A stretch of DNA of 64,000 nucleotides from Pseudomonas coleopterorum (lineage in GTDB: Bacteria; Pseudomonadota; Gammaproteobacteria; Pseudomonadales; Pseudomonadaceae): contig NZ_FNTZ01000001.1 of the NCBI RefSeq assembly GCF_900105555.1, forward strand, positions 2,108,001 through 2,172,000, written 5' to 3'. A program made the position numbers and the translations under genes. Within the stretch, counting starts at the first letter, position 1. Every line of letters begins with the position of its first letter. Of the stretch, positions 1 through 9,250 are shown in pieces. A model generated the notes under the pieces. It made no database searches, was not told the DNA's origin, and saw nothing but the letters and a program-made list of their open reading frames with translations.

Positions 1-1
1 G

Positions 2-340
2 ACCATCCTTCTGGTAGACGACGACCATGACGTGCGCGAAGTGACCGCCACCATGCTGCACGGTCTGGGTTACAGCGTGGTCGAGGCGGACAGTGCCGAG
101 CAGGCGTTGAACAAGCTTGACCCTAATGTTGATCTGGTGCTGACCGATTTCGCGATGCCCGGAACCAACGGCGGAGAACTGGCACACATGATCCGTCGAC
201 GGCATCCCCGGTTACCGATCGTTTTCATTACCGGATACGCCGAGTTGGAGGGGCTGGATTCCGAGCACTATCCACTCGTGCAGAAGCCGTTCCGCGAGCA
301 GGATCTGGCCAGCAAATTGCGTGCTGCGTTCGGCGGCTAG
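2..340 (+). CDS. Response-regulator receiver domain, C-terminal part of a truncated gene
   Basis: The reading frame is open from the window edge, so the start lies outside. What remains is about 112 residues forming one CheY-like REC domain: an acidic patch (LLVDDD) at the very start, the phospho-acceptor Asp in [10 protein letters not shown], the Thr-like switch in FITGYA, and the conserved Lys in PLVQKPF. It ends soon after the last helix, so this is either a C-terminal receiver of a hybrid histidine kinase or the C-terminal part of a stand-alone regulator. The FAMPGTNG and QKPF motifs are typical of receivers at the end of hybrid kinases. It converges with the csrA gene on the opposite strand, overlapping it by 4 bases at the stop codons. 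The upstream partner cannot be seen. Confidence 0.85.
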   Translation, partial: TILLVDDDHDVREVTATMLHGLGYSVVEADSAEQALNKLDPNVDLVLTDFAMPGTNGGELAHMIRRRHPRLPIVFITGYAELEGLDSEHYPLVQKPFREQDLASKLRAAFGG

Positions 341-543
341 CGACCTGCGGTCTTGGGTTCGGTCTTGGGTACCATGGGCACGCCAGCTTGAATCCGCTCG
401 TGGATTTCCTGACGATGCACGGCAACATGGCGAGGTGCATCGATGCCCAGACGGACCTGTCCGCCCTTGATGTCGATGATGGTAATGAAGATATCGTCGC
501 CGATCACAAGGCTTTCGTCGGTGTTGCGCGTCAATATCAGCAT
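337..543 (-). CDS. csrA: CsrA/RsmA-family carbon storage regulator, copy 1
   Basis: 68 residues. It is a post-transcriptional RNA-binding regulator of the CsrA/RsmA family, which dimerises and binds GGA motifs in mRNA leaders. The family start MLILTR is intact, and the RNA-contact residues Leu4 and Arg44 (in VHRQEI) are kept, as is the VRLGIDAP strand. The N-terminal loop (NTDES) differs from the usual RxVGE, and the C-terminal tail after residue 52 is a Pro/Lys-rich extension unlike the second copy. A good ribosome-binding site (AGGGAG) lies 6 bases before the ATG. A second csrA-like gene lies 600 bases downstream in window coordinates on the same strand. A main RsmA and an accessory paralogue commonly coexist in Pseudomonas. 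Which one this is cannot be decided here. Confidence 0.93.
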   Translation of the reverse strand: MLILTRNTDESLVIGDDIFITIIDIKGGQVRLGIDAPRHVAVHRQEIHERIQAGVPMVPKTEPKTAGR

Positions 544-739
544 GGTGGGCTCCCTGCGCTTGAAAAGGGTGTTTTAGCGCTGTCTGATAAGTGACGCGTC
601 GGCAGTATGAATAATTCCTTTTCTTGATCTATCTCCATTTCCAGCGTGTCTTTGGTCAGGGTTTTCTGAACCTCGCGGCGTCTAACCGGTCCCTTACTTA
701 CATAAGGCATCGCCTTTATTACCCACATGAGGTAGGCAT

Positions 740-1072
740 ATGACAGACGTAGAGTTGCAAACCACTCCGCAGTTCGAGGAATGGGACAAATCGTCTCAGA
801 ACTATCTGGACGAACAAGTTCGCCATGAAGAAACGCTCAAGAACGGGTGCCATATCGTGGTACGTGCACGCAAGATCGCTGAAGACAAGGTATCCGTGTT
901 CTTTGGAACCTACGGGCCGGATGGCCGCGTGATCAAGGAGCAGACCGAAATACGCGATGGATTGACTTGCGCTAAGGACGCGCTGGATTTCGCGACCGAC
1001 AAAGCAAAACGCCATGCAGGCGGTGGGGCAGGGGCGCCAGACGACAATCATCATCAAGCAACGCCCATCTGA
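740..1072 (+). CDS. Small conserved-looking protein of unknown function
   Basis: 110 residues, hydrophilic, with no signal peptide or membrane segment. I do not recognise the family. The start is supported by a GAGG ribosome-binding site 6 bases before the ATG. The middle (about residues 37-75) alternates hydrophobic and charged residues as in a small beta-rich fold (HIVVRARKI, KVSVFFGTYGPDG), followed by a helix with Ala and Asp (CAKDALDFATDKAKRH). The last 20 residues are Gly/Asp/His-rich and probably disordered. It sits between two csrA-like genes that run on the other strand, so it shares intergenic space with copy 1 upstream (196 bases). Its codon use looks like that of its neighbours. 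The function is unknown. The position invites, but does not prove, a link to the Rsm regulators. Confidence 0.75.
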   Translation: MTDVELQTTPQFEEWDKSSQNYLDEQVRHEETLKNGCHIVVRARKIAEDKVSVFFGTYGPDGRVIKEQTEIRDGLTCAKDALDFATDKAKRHAGGGAGAPDDNHHQATPI

Positions 1073-1149
1073 AGGTCACTTGGCGCCGCGGTGCAGCCTG
1101 GCCTGAGCCAGGTGCATGGCGGCGTTCGAAGGACTGCGGCAGTCGCCGA

Positions 1150-1347
1150 TCAGGCGTTGCCATCTCCCTTTTCCGGCGCAGGACTACCTGCCTGGATACG
1201 TTTGAAGATCTCTTCTCGATGTACCTGTACATCTTTGGGTGCGTCGATGCCGATTCGCACCTGCATTCCCTTTACACCCAGGATAGTAATCTTGATGTCG
1301 TCATGAATGACGATGCTTTCGCCTACCTTACGGGTCAGTATCAGCAT
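1150..1347 (-). CDS. csrA: CsrA/RsmA-family carbon storage regulator, copy 2
   Basis: 65 residues, closer to the canonical CsrA/RsmA sequence than copy 1. It has [11 protein letters not shown] at the start, the [14 protein letters not shown] core, and [13 protein letters not shown] with Arg44 present. A textbook AAGGAG ribosome-binding site lies 7 bases before the ATG. A possible sigma70 promoter (TGGACA, 16 bases, TAAATT) is found just upstream on the same strand. CsrA proteins act as homodimers that block or stabilise target mRNAs and are titrated by small RNAs of the RsmX/Y/Z type. No such RNA was recognised in this window. The C-terminal 12 residues are Pro/Gly-rich and presumably flexible. 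This copy is probably the main-type RsmA. The pairing with copy 1 within 1 kb is unusual. Confidence 0.94.
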   Translation of the reverse strand: MLILTRKVGESIVIHDDIKITILGVKGMQVRIGIDAPKDVQVHREEIFKRIQAGSPAPEKGDGNA

Positions 1348-1374
1348 GAACGGCTCCTTGATTCCCTTGCTTAG

Positions 1375-1402
1375 AATTTATCCGGTGTATGACGTGTGTC
1401 CA
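1375..1402 (-). promoter_or_regulatory. Candidate sigma70 promoter of csrA copy 2
   Basis: On the minus strand TGGACA (window 1397-1402) and TAAATT (1375-1380) are separated by 16 bases. They lie about 30 bases upstream of the csrA copy 2 ATG, leaving a short leader with the AAGGAG site. The -35 matches 5 of 6 consensus bases and the -10 is weaker. Predicted by eye only. Confidence 0.4.
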
Positions 1403-1426
1403 TTGCTACCTGAATAGGAGCGCAGC

Positions 1427-1534
1427 ATGACTAATTTAATTCCCTCGCGGCGCCGAGTTCACGTACGGTCGGCAGTCACGGCGCAACGAGTGGTAACGGG
1501 CGTTAGTATGGCGCGCTTCGTGACAGGCGCCTAG
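1427..1534 (+). CDS. Possible very small ORF (35 aa)
   Basis: An ATG at 1427 is preceded at good distance by AGGAGCG, and the frame stays open for 35 codons. The peptide is basic (SRRRVHVRS near the start) with no membrane segment. It lies in the 256-base gap between csrA copy 2 and the GH15 gene, reads away from csrA, and ends 31 bases before an inverted repeat at 1566-1589 that could terminate it. No homologue is known to me. The good ribosome-binding site is the only positive evidence, and it could be chance. Confidence 0.25.
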   Translation: MTNLIPSRRRVHVRSAVTAQRVVTGVSMARFVTGA

Positions 1535-1565
1535 CAGATTGGCATTACGTTTGGTTTATAGGTGT

Positions 1566-1589
1566 GATAGTGGCACTCTTGCCACTATC
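1566..1589. terminator. Perfect 10-bp hairpin, possible bidirectional terminator
   Basis: Ten bases (GATAGTGGCA) are repeated inverted after a CTCT loop. The hairpin lies 15 bases beyond the stop codon of the minus-strand GH15 gene and beyond the small plus-strand ORF. No T-tract follows directly on either strand, so termination efficiency is uncertain. It could instead be an operator. Confidence 0.45.
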
Positions 1590-1603
1590 CTGGCTTTAAA
1601 CGG

Positions 1604-3421
1604 TCACGGCTGCCATTGTGTACGTTGGCCACTCAACTTCCGGTCTAGAAAACTGGCTGCGCTGATCAATGCCAGATGGCTCAATCCCTGAGGCGTATTG
1701 CCCAGATGATGACCGTGGCGGTCGAACTCTTCGGCGAACAGCCCCAATGGGTTGGCGTAGCGAAGCAACTGTTCGAACTCCAGATGCGCCTTTTCCACCT
1801 GTCCCGCTCTTGCCAGACACTCCACATACCAGAATGAACAGGCAGTGAAGGCGCCTTCATCGCCCGGCAGACCGTCGTCCTGGCGGTAGCGATAGACTAT
1901 GCCGTCGCGCACCAGCGTACGTTCGATGGCCGCCAACGTACTGAGCCATTGGGGGTCGCTGGCACCCACGAAGCGCACCAACGGCATCAACAGCATCGAG
2001 CCGTCGAGTTCGACACCGCCCAGTTTCTGCACGAAGTGCCCGGCGTCGGCGTTCCAGAAATGAGTCCAGATATCATCGTGAATCGCCTGCCGTTCCTTGT
2101 CCCAGCGCTCGAACGGTGCTGGCAAGGAGCGTTTCTCGGCCAAGCGTAACGCTCGATCAATGGCCACCCAGCACATCAGCCGGGAATGCAGGTAATGCTC
2201 GGGTGGGTTGCGCATCTCCCAGATCCCGACGTCCTTTTGATGCCAGCTGCTGCAGACCTTGTCGACGATGTGGGTGACGTGTTTCCACCCCTCATGGGAA
2301 ATGGCTTCGCCGTATTTGTTGGCCAGGTACACCGCGTCCAGCAACTCACCGTAGATATCGAGCTGGACCTGATCATGGGCACCGTTGCCCACCAGCACTG
2401 GACGGGCACCACCGTGTCCGCTCAGGTGATCGAGTTCCGATTCGGGCAGCTCCTCGCGGCCATCCAGGCCGTACACCACACCCAGGCGGGCTGGTTCGTC
2501 GGTGCATTCGCCGACCCGATCGCGCACCCAGCGCATATAGTCGTTGGCCTCGGTGGTGAAACCCAGGCGCATGAATGCGTACACGGTGAACGACGCGTCT
2601 CGGATCCAGGTATAGCGGTAATCCCAGTTGCGTACGCCACCCGGCGCCTCCGGCAGACCAAACGTGGCCGCCGCAATGATTCCGCCGTGCCGGCGTGACG
2701 TCAGCAGCTTGAGCGCCAAGGCAGAGCGGTCGACCATTTCCCGCCAGCGGCCCTTGTAGTTCGAATGGCCGATCCAGTTGCGCCAGAACGCCAGGGTTTC
2801 TTCCAGGCAAGTCTGCCCCGTGCCGGCGCTCACCATGGGGTCTTCCTCGCCACCCAGGATGAATTCGGCGCATTCGCCTTCCTTGAGTTCGAACACGGCA
2901 ACGGCGCTGTGCTCGTCGATGCTCAGGGCCTGAGTCGCCGACAGACGCAAAGTGGGCTGACCTTCGGCGCGGAAGCAAACGTCCTCGCCGCTGGCGTAGG
3001 CCTGGGTATCGGCGCGGCTGTAGTCGTGGCGAACCCGACAACGCAAGCGAATGGTGGCCGTGCCATTGCGCGCCTCAACCCGGCGGATCAGCCGGGGCAG
3101 GGCGTCGGCAACGGCGGCGACCGGCATCAGGTCGGTGATCTCGATCACCGCGTCGTGGTCGATCCAGCGCGTTTGCAGGACATTGCTGTCGGGCAGGTAG
3201 ATCTGTTGCCGGCGTGCACCGGGCAGGTCTGGGGCCAGTTCGAACACCCCGGCACGATCGCAATCGAGCAAGGCGGTGAATATCGAGGGACTGTCGAATT
3301 CGGGCCAGCAGCAGAAGTCGATGCTGCCGTTGTCGGCGACCAGTGCGGCGCTGCGCATGTCGCCTATGATGCCGTGGGCCTCGATGGGGCTTTGCGTAGT
3401 GCTGCAGACGTCTTTAGCCAT
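1604..3421 (-). CDS. Glycoside hydrolase family 15 (glucoamylase/trehalase-like)
   Basis: 605 residues, the usual length for bacterial GH15 proteins. The N-terminal beta domain (about residues 10-220, beginning SPIEAHGIIGDMRSAALV with SIDFCCWPEFDSPSIF) is followed by the (alpha/alpha)6 catalytic domain. Family signatures are NWDYRYTWIRDASF near residue 265, GIWEMRNPPEHYLHSRLMCWVAIDRA carrying the likely general acid Glu near residue 403, and SFWYVECLA with the likely general base Glu near residue 530. Members hydrolyse alpha-glucosidic bonds from the non-reducing end, and several bacterial ones act on trehalose. There is no signal peptide, so it is cytoplasmic. The ATG lies inside the last codons of the upstream SDR gene (8-base overlap), which indicates translational coupling. 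Substrate is not decidable from sequence. Confidence 0.9.
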   Translation of the reverse strand: MAKDVCSTTQSPIEAHGIIGDMRSAALVADNGSIDFCCWPEFDSPSIFTALLDCDRAGVFELAPDLPGARRQQIYLPDSNVLQTRWIDHDAVIEITDLMPVAAVADALPRLIRRVEARNGTATIRLRCRVRHDYSRADTQAYASGEDVCFRAEGQPTLRLSATQALSIDEHSAVAVFELKEGECAEFILGGEEDPMVSAGTGQTCLEETLAFWRNWIGHSNYKGRWREMVDRSALALKLLTSRRHGGIIAAATFGLPEAPGGVRNWDYRYTWIRDASFTVYAFMRLGFTTEANDYMRWVRDRVGECTDEPARLGVVYGLDGREELPESELDHLSGHGGARPVLVGNGAHDQVQLDIYGELLDAVYLANKYGEAISHEGWKHVTHIVDKVCSSWHQKDVGIWEMRNPPEHYLHSRLMCWVAIDRALRLAEKRSLPAPFERWDKERQAIHDDIWTHFWNADAGHFVQKLGGVELDGSMLLMPLVRFVGASDPQWLSTLAAIERTLVRDGIVYRYRQDDGLPGDEGAFTACSFWYVECLARAGQVEKAHLEFEQLLRYANPLGLFAEEFDRHGHHLGNTPQGLSHLALISAASFLDRKLSGQRTQWQP

Positions 3422-4214
3422 TGTTTCGGAACCCCGGATACAGGCTCATGCCGCCGTCGATGAACAACGTGGTGCCATGTATGTAGTCACTCAGATCGGA
3501 CGCCAGCCAGACCACTGCGTTGGCAACGTCGTCCACTTCGCCGACGCGGCCGTAGGGAATCAACTCCAGCAGTTTCTTTTCGGCATCGCCCTGGGTGTTC
3601 TCCTCGTTGATCGCCGTGCGGATGGCACCGGGTGCGATGGCATTCACGCGAATGCGCTGTTCGCCCACTTCCTGGGCAATGCTGCGCATCAGCAGGTCGA
3701 TACCGCCTTTGGACGCGGCATAGTTGACGTGGCCTGCCCACGGAATGAGCTGGTGTACCGAACTCATGTGGATGATCTTGCCAGCCGCGCGCGACAGCCA
3801 GGAGCGTGGCCCTTGCTGCTGGAATTGACGCAAGGCGGCGCGGGCACAGAGGAACTGGCCGGTCAGGTTGACTTCGATCACCTTGTTCCAGTCGGCCAGG
3901 GTCATGTCGACCGTGGCGGCATCGCGTTGCAGCCCGGAGTTGGCAACCAGGATGTCCAGAGCGCCATAGGTGTCGATCGTCGTGGCGAACAGGCGTTCGA
4001 CGTCGTCTTCCTTCGACACGTCCGCACCTACCGCAATGGCCTTGCCACCCGCTTCGCGGATCTGCGCAACGAGTTTTTCGGCAGGCTCTGCGTGGGAGTT
4101 GTAGTTCACGACCACGCTGGCACCGGCGGCGGCCAATGCCTTCGCGGCGGCGGCACCCAGACCAGAGCTGGCGCCGGTGACCAAGGCGACCTGTTTATCC
4201 AATGAAATCTGCAT
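3414..4214 (-). CDS. SDR-family oxidoreductase (glucose 1-dehydrogenase-like)
   Basis: 266 residues, a classical short-chain dehydrogenase. The nucleotide-binding motif TGASSGLG is at residues 14-21, followed by NYNSH at the end of beta2, where an Asn rather than an Asp tends to go with NADP use. It also has the LVANSG motif, the catalytic Ser in IHMSSVH, and the YAASKGG Tyr-Lys pair. The C-terminal part (LASDLSDYIHGTTLFIDGGMSLYPGF) is the pattern found in glucose 1-dehydrogenases and related sugar dehydrogenases. An insertion around residues 130-140 (QQQGPRSWLSRAAG) is longer than usual. It is the first gene of a two-gene operon with the GH15 enzyme, so a joint role in glucose or trehalose metabolism is a reasonable inference. 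Confidence 0.88.
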   Translation of the reverse strand: MQISLDKQVALVTGASSGLGAAAAKALAAAGASVVVNYNSHAEPAEKLVAQIREAGGKAIAVGADVSKEDDVERLFATTIDTYGALDILVANSGLQRDAATVDMTLADWNKVIEVNLTGQFLCARAALRQFQQQGPRSWLSRAAGKIIHMSSVHQLIPWAGHVNYAASKGGIDLLMRSIAQEVGEQRIRVNAIAPGAIRTAINEENTQGDAEKKLLELIPYGRVGEVDDVANAVVWLASDLSDYIHGTTLFIDGGMSLYPGFRNNG

Positions 4215-4367
4215 CCGGGATGATCCTCCGATAATGGCGTTTCAATGCTGACTGACAACGCGGTGCTGGAGTTCAGCCTGGAAACGTTTGGGCACGAATG
4301 CCATGCGCAGATGCCTAAACTGAATGACGGCCCGATGTGCCGTCCGCGCACTGCCAGGAGAAGTACC

Positions 4368-4520
4368 GTGACTACCAAGAATAAAGAATCCGATCGCGAA
4401 GACCTCGACCACAAGCCGGAAAATGCCGGCAAGATCGGTGAGGAGCACAAGCGCGAGAACCAGCAGGGGGAAAAGGAACGTACCCCCTCCGATGAAGGCC
4501 AGAGCAAGCCCGTCGGTTGA
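4368..4520 (+). CDS. Small highly charged hydrophilic protein (50 aa)
   Basis: The GTG at 4368 is preceded by AGGAG at a spacing of 7 bases, which decides the start over the ATG at 4245 in the same frame. The product has 50 residues, almost all polar: Lys, Glu, Asp, Asn, Gln and Gly with no hydrophobic core (for example REDLDHKPEN and EEHKRENQQGEKE). It is expected to be intrinsically disordered and very soluble, as are many stress-induced small proteins. I do not recognise a named family. It is divergent from the SDR gene and followed 6 bases after its stop by a strong terminator hairpin, which supports its being a real single-gene unit. Confidence 0.7.
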   Translation: MTTKNKESDREDLDHKPENAGKIGEEHKRENQQGEKERTPSDEGQSKPVG

Positions 4521-4526
4521 ACCTCC

Positions 4527-4552
4527 GGCAGCCCCGACCCTTCGGGGCTGCC
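4527..4552. terminator. Strong hairpin between convergent genes
   Basis: An 11-bp perfect inverted repeat (GGCAGCCCCGA and its complement) closes a CCCT loop. It lies between the stop of the small charged protein and the stop of the minus-strand uvrA gene and is probably bidirectional. There is no clear T-tract on either strand. Confidence 0.7.
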
Positions 4553-4558
4553 AGCTCG

Positions 4559-7063
<2,505 letters not shown>

Positions 7064-7144
7064 GAAAAGCCTTGGAATGGATGAGCAGTGCAATAACCGA
7101 CCGCAGTCTGCACCCACAATTCCGGAAGCCTTCCATAGGCGACG

Positions 7145-8170
7145 TTACGCAGCCGCCACCAGTCGTTCGAGAAACGTCGCCAGGGCGACCTCTTCCAGAC
7201 GTAGCCCCTTGCGCTGGCGCGGCTTGGGCAATTTGGCCAGTTCACCCATGACGAAGTGCTCCAGCACCTTGGGATGGATGTAGCACTTGCGACAGACCGT
7301 CGGCGTGTTGCCCAACTGTTTGGCCACCGCCTTGACCATGTCGACGATGTGCTTCTTCGCATCAGGTTCTGGCTGCCAGTGCAGCTCACGCAGCATGGCC
7401 AGGGCCAGCGCGCTACCGGCCCAGGTACGGTAGTCCTTGGCGGTGAAGTGCGCGCCGGTGATCTGGTGCAGGTAGGCATTCACGTCGTGGGAACTGACGC
7501 TGTGCCGTTGACCTTCCTCGTCCAGGTACTGGAACAGATTCTGACCGGGTAGCTCCATGCAGCGCTTGACGATGGTAGCCAGGCGCCGGTCCTTTACCGT
7601 GACCGAATGCTCGACGCCACTCTTGCCACGGAACTGGAACGCAATGGTGTGGCCTTTGACCTCGACATGCTTGTTGCGCATCGTCGTCAGCCCATAGGAT
7701 TTGTTGTCTCGGGCGTACTGGGTATTGCCCACGCGAATCAACGTGTTGTCGAGCAACGACACCACTGCTGCCATGACCTTGTTGCGATCCAGCCCCGGCG
7801 CGGCCAGGTGAGCCTCCAGTTGCCGCCGTACCTTGGGCAGCATCTTGCCGAACTCGATCATGCGCGAGTACTTGTCTTCATCACGCACCTCGCGCCAGCG
7901 CGGGTGATAGCGGTACTGCTTGCGCCCGCGGGCGTCACGTCCGGTCGCCTGCAGATGGCCCTGCGGATCGGAGCAGATCCACACATCGGTGTAGGCGGGC
8001 GGGATCACCAGCGCATTGATGCGCTTGATTTCGGCTTCGTCGCGAATGCGCTCGCCATCGGCCTTGAAGTAGGCGAAATGGCCACGCACCGTCTTGCGGC
8101 TCAGGCCTGGCTGGGTGTCGTCAACGTAATGCAGATCGGCAGGGAGTTCGATTTCGAGAAGGTCGGACAT
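7145..8170 (-). CDS. Bacterial DNA topoisomerase IB
   Basis: 341 residues from the ATG at 8170 ([10 protein letters not shown]). An upstream in-frame start at 8374 would add 68 residues of non-homologous-looking sequence. It is a type IB (poxvirus/eukaryote-like) topoisomerase that relaxes supercoils through a 3'-phosphotyrosine intermediate. Signatures are [10 protein letters not shown] and [21 protein letters not shown] in the N-terminal half, [19 protein letters not shown], and the catalytic Arg in [10 protein letters not shown]. The likely catalytic Tyr is in CRKCYIHP near residue 285. The C-terminus is compact with no extra domain. The gene is divergent from the Roc-like regulator across a 442-base gap and lies 81 bases upstream of the uvrA-like gene, so the two may be cotranscribed. 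Confidence 0.92.
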   Translation of the reverse strand: MSDLLEIELPADLHYVDDTQPGLSRKTVRGHFAYFKADGERIRDEAEIKRINALVIPPAYTDVWICSDPQGHLQATGRDARGRKQYRYHPRWREVRDEDKYSRMIEFGKMLPKVRRQLEAHLAAPGLDRNKVMAAVVSLLDNTLIRVGNTQYARDNKSYGLTTMRNKHVEVKGHTIAFQFRGKSGVEHSVTVKDRRLATIVKRCMELPGQNLFQYLDEEGQRHSVSSHDVNAYLHQITGAHFTAKDYRTWAGSALALAMLRELHWQPEPDAKKHIVDMVKAVAKQLGNTPTVCRKCYIHPKVLEHFVMGELAKLPKPRQRKGLRLEEVALATFLERLVAAA

Positions 8171-8264
8171 TTGTGCGCAAAACCATGGCCTGTGTCTGCA
8201 ATGGACCGCGGCCGCTCGCGGAAGTCCCGTCGGCGATGTTCGAAGAGTGCTTGCTGGAAGCAAG

Positions 8265-8479
8265 TGTAGGAGATTTCCCCAAAAGCTTGGGAATTGTCCG
8301 GCTTTCGTGTCAGCACAGCACAGCAATACTGACGCCGCTGCACAAGGGGGCATTGGGGGGGGGGACGTGGCCATCCTACGAAGCTAGGGAAGATTTCACT
8401 CAAGCGTTTCGGAATCTTCCCATAGCCACCTCGGAATAAGCCGACCGACTTTGTCCGCGATTTACGGAACACTCCTACA
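8265..8479. promoter_or_regulatory. Cluster of TGTAGGA-type motifs upstream of the Roc-like regulator
   Basis: The 442-base gap between topoisomerase IB and the LuxR-type regulator has no gene. It holds TGTAGGAGATTTCCC (8265-8279, plus), a related CTAGGGAAGATTTC (8384-8397), its inverted partner with AATCTTCCC (8413-8421), and an inverted TGTAGGAGTGTTCCG (ending 8479 on the minus strand). GGGAAGATT at 8387 and AATCTTCCC at 8413 form a 9-bp inverted repeat. Such repeated, mixed-orientation motifs fit binding sites for a NarL/EvgA-type regulator. That the neighbouring regulator binds them is inference. Confidence 0.4.
8355..8364 (+). repeat. Poly-G tract (10 G)
   Basis: Ten consecutive G bases, preceded a few bases earlier by a run of five, lie in the gap between topoisomerase IB and the Roc-like regulator. 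This is the only homopolymer of this length I noticed in the window. Its length may vary by slippage or by sequencing error. Confidence 0.9.
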
Positions 8480-8612
8480 GCAGGTGGCCCCGTCCTGCGC
8501 TTGACCACTGTCCCCTGATCCAGAACCAGAAGAGGCGCTGCAGAACGCTGCATAGGAAGCACGCGCCGGGCTCGCAAGCGCCGTCCGGCGCTATCGCAAT
8601 CAGGAGAAAAAC

Positions 8613-9239
8613 ATGCGTACAGCACTGATAATCGACGATCACCCGTTCATCCGGTCAAGCGTCAAACTGTTGCTCAAGCAGGAGAGGTTCAGCGTGGTTG
8701 CAGAGGCGAAGGACGGTGTCGATGGCGTCCTCATGGTCAAGACTCATCAACCCGACCTGGTCGTGCTCGACATCTCCCTACCCGGACTCGACGGCATGGA
8801 CGTCATTGCCAGGATCAAGGAAATGGGGACCAGCAGCCGGATCGTCATTCTCACCTCTCAACCCGCCGAACATTTTTCCCTGCGCTGCATGAAGCTGGGC
8901 GCCATGGGTTATGTGTCCAAGTGCGACGACCTCAACGAGCTGCGCAAGGCGGTAACGGCCATCGGTACCGGATTCACCTACTTCCCGGTGGTTGCCTTCA
9001 GCTCGGTGCGCAACAGCGATGCGCTGGTCAGCGAGGCGGACAGCATCGCGCGCCTGACCAACCGCGAGCTGACCATCCTCCAGCACCTGGCCCGTGGCCT
9101 GAGCAACAAGGCCATCGGCGAGCTGATGCTGCTCAGCAACAAGACCGTGAGCACGTACAAGTTTCGGCTGATGGACAAGCTGCAGATGGGCTCGCTGGTC
9201 GAGCTGGCCGAGCTCGCCAAACGTAACTTTCTGGTTTGA
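8613..9239 (+). CDS. LuxR/NarL-family response regulator (RocA/EvgA-like)
   Basis: 208 residues. The receiver domain spans residues 1-120 (IIDDHPF acidic pair, phospho-acceptor Asp in LVVLDISLPGLDGMD near residue 53, Lys in MGYVSKCDD near residue 104). A LuxR-type helix-turn-helix follows (LTNRELTILQHLARGLSNKAIGELMLLSNKTVSTYKFRLMDKL, residues about 145-190). This is the EvgA/BvgA/RocA1 arrangement. The ATG follows GAGAAAAAC 4-9 bases upstream. Its stop overlaps or nearly touches the start of the giant hybrid kinase, and a REC-EAL gene follows, giving the same three partners as rocA1, rocS1 and rocR (SadARS) of P. aeruginosa, where the system controls fimbriae and biofilm maturation. Role here is by analogy. 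TGTAGGA motifs upstream may be its own sites. Confidence 0.92.
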   Translation: MRTALIIDDHPFIRSSVKLLLKQERFSVVAEAKDGVDGVLMVKTHQPDLVVLDISLPGLDGMDVIARIKEMGTSSRIVILTSQPAEHFSLRCMKLGAMGYVSKCDDLNELRKAVTAIGTGFTYFPVVAFSSVRNSDALVSEADSIARLTNRELTILQHLARGLSNKAIGELMLLSNKTVSTYKFRLMDKLQMGSLVELAELAKRNFLV

Positions 9240-9250
9240 CGGGTGAGCTG

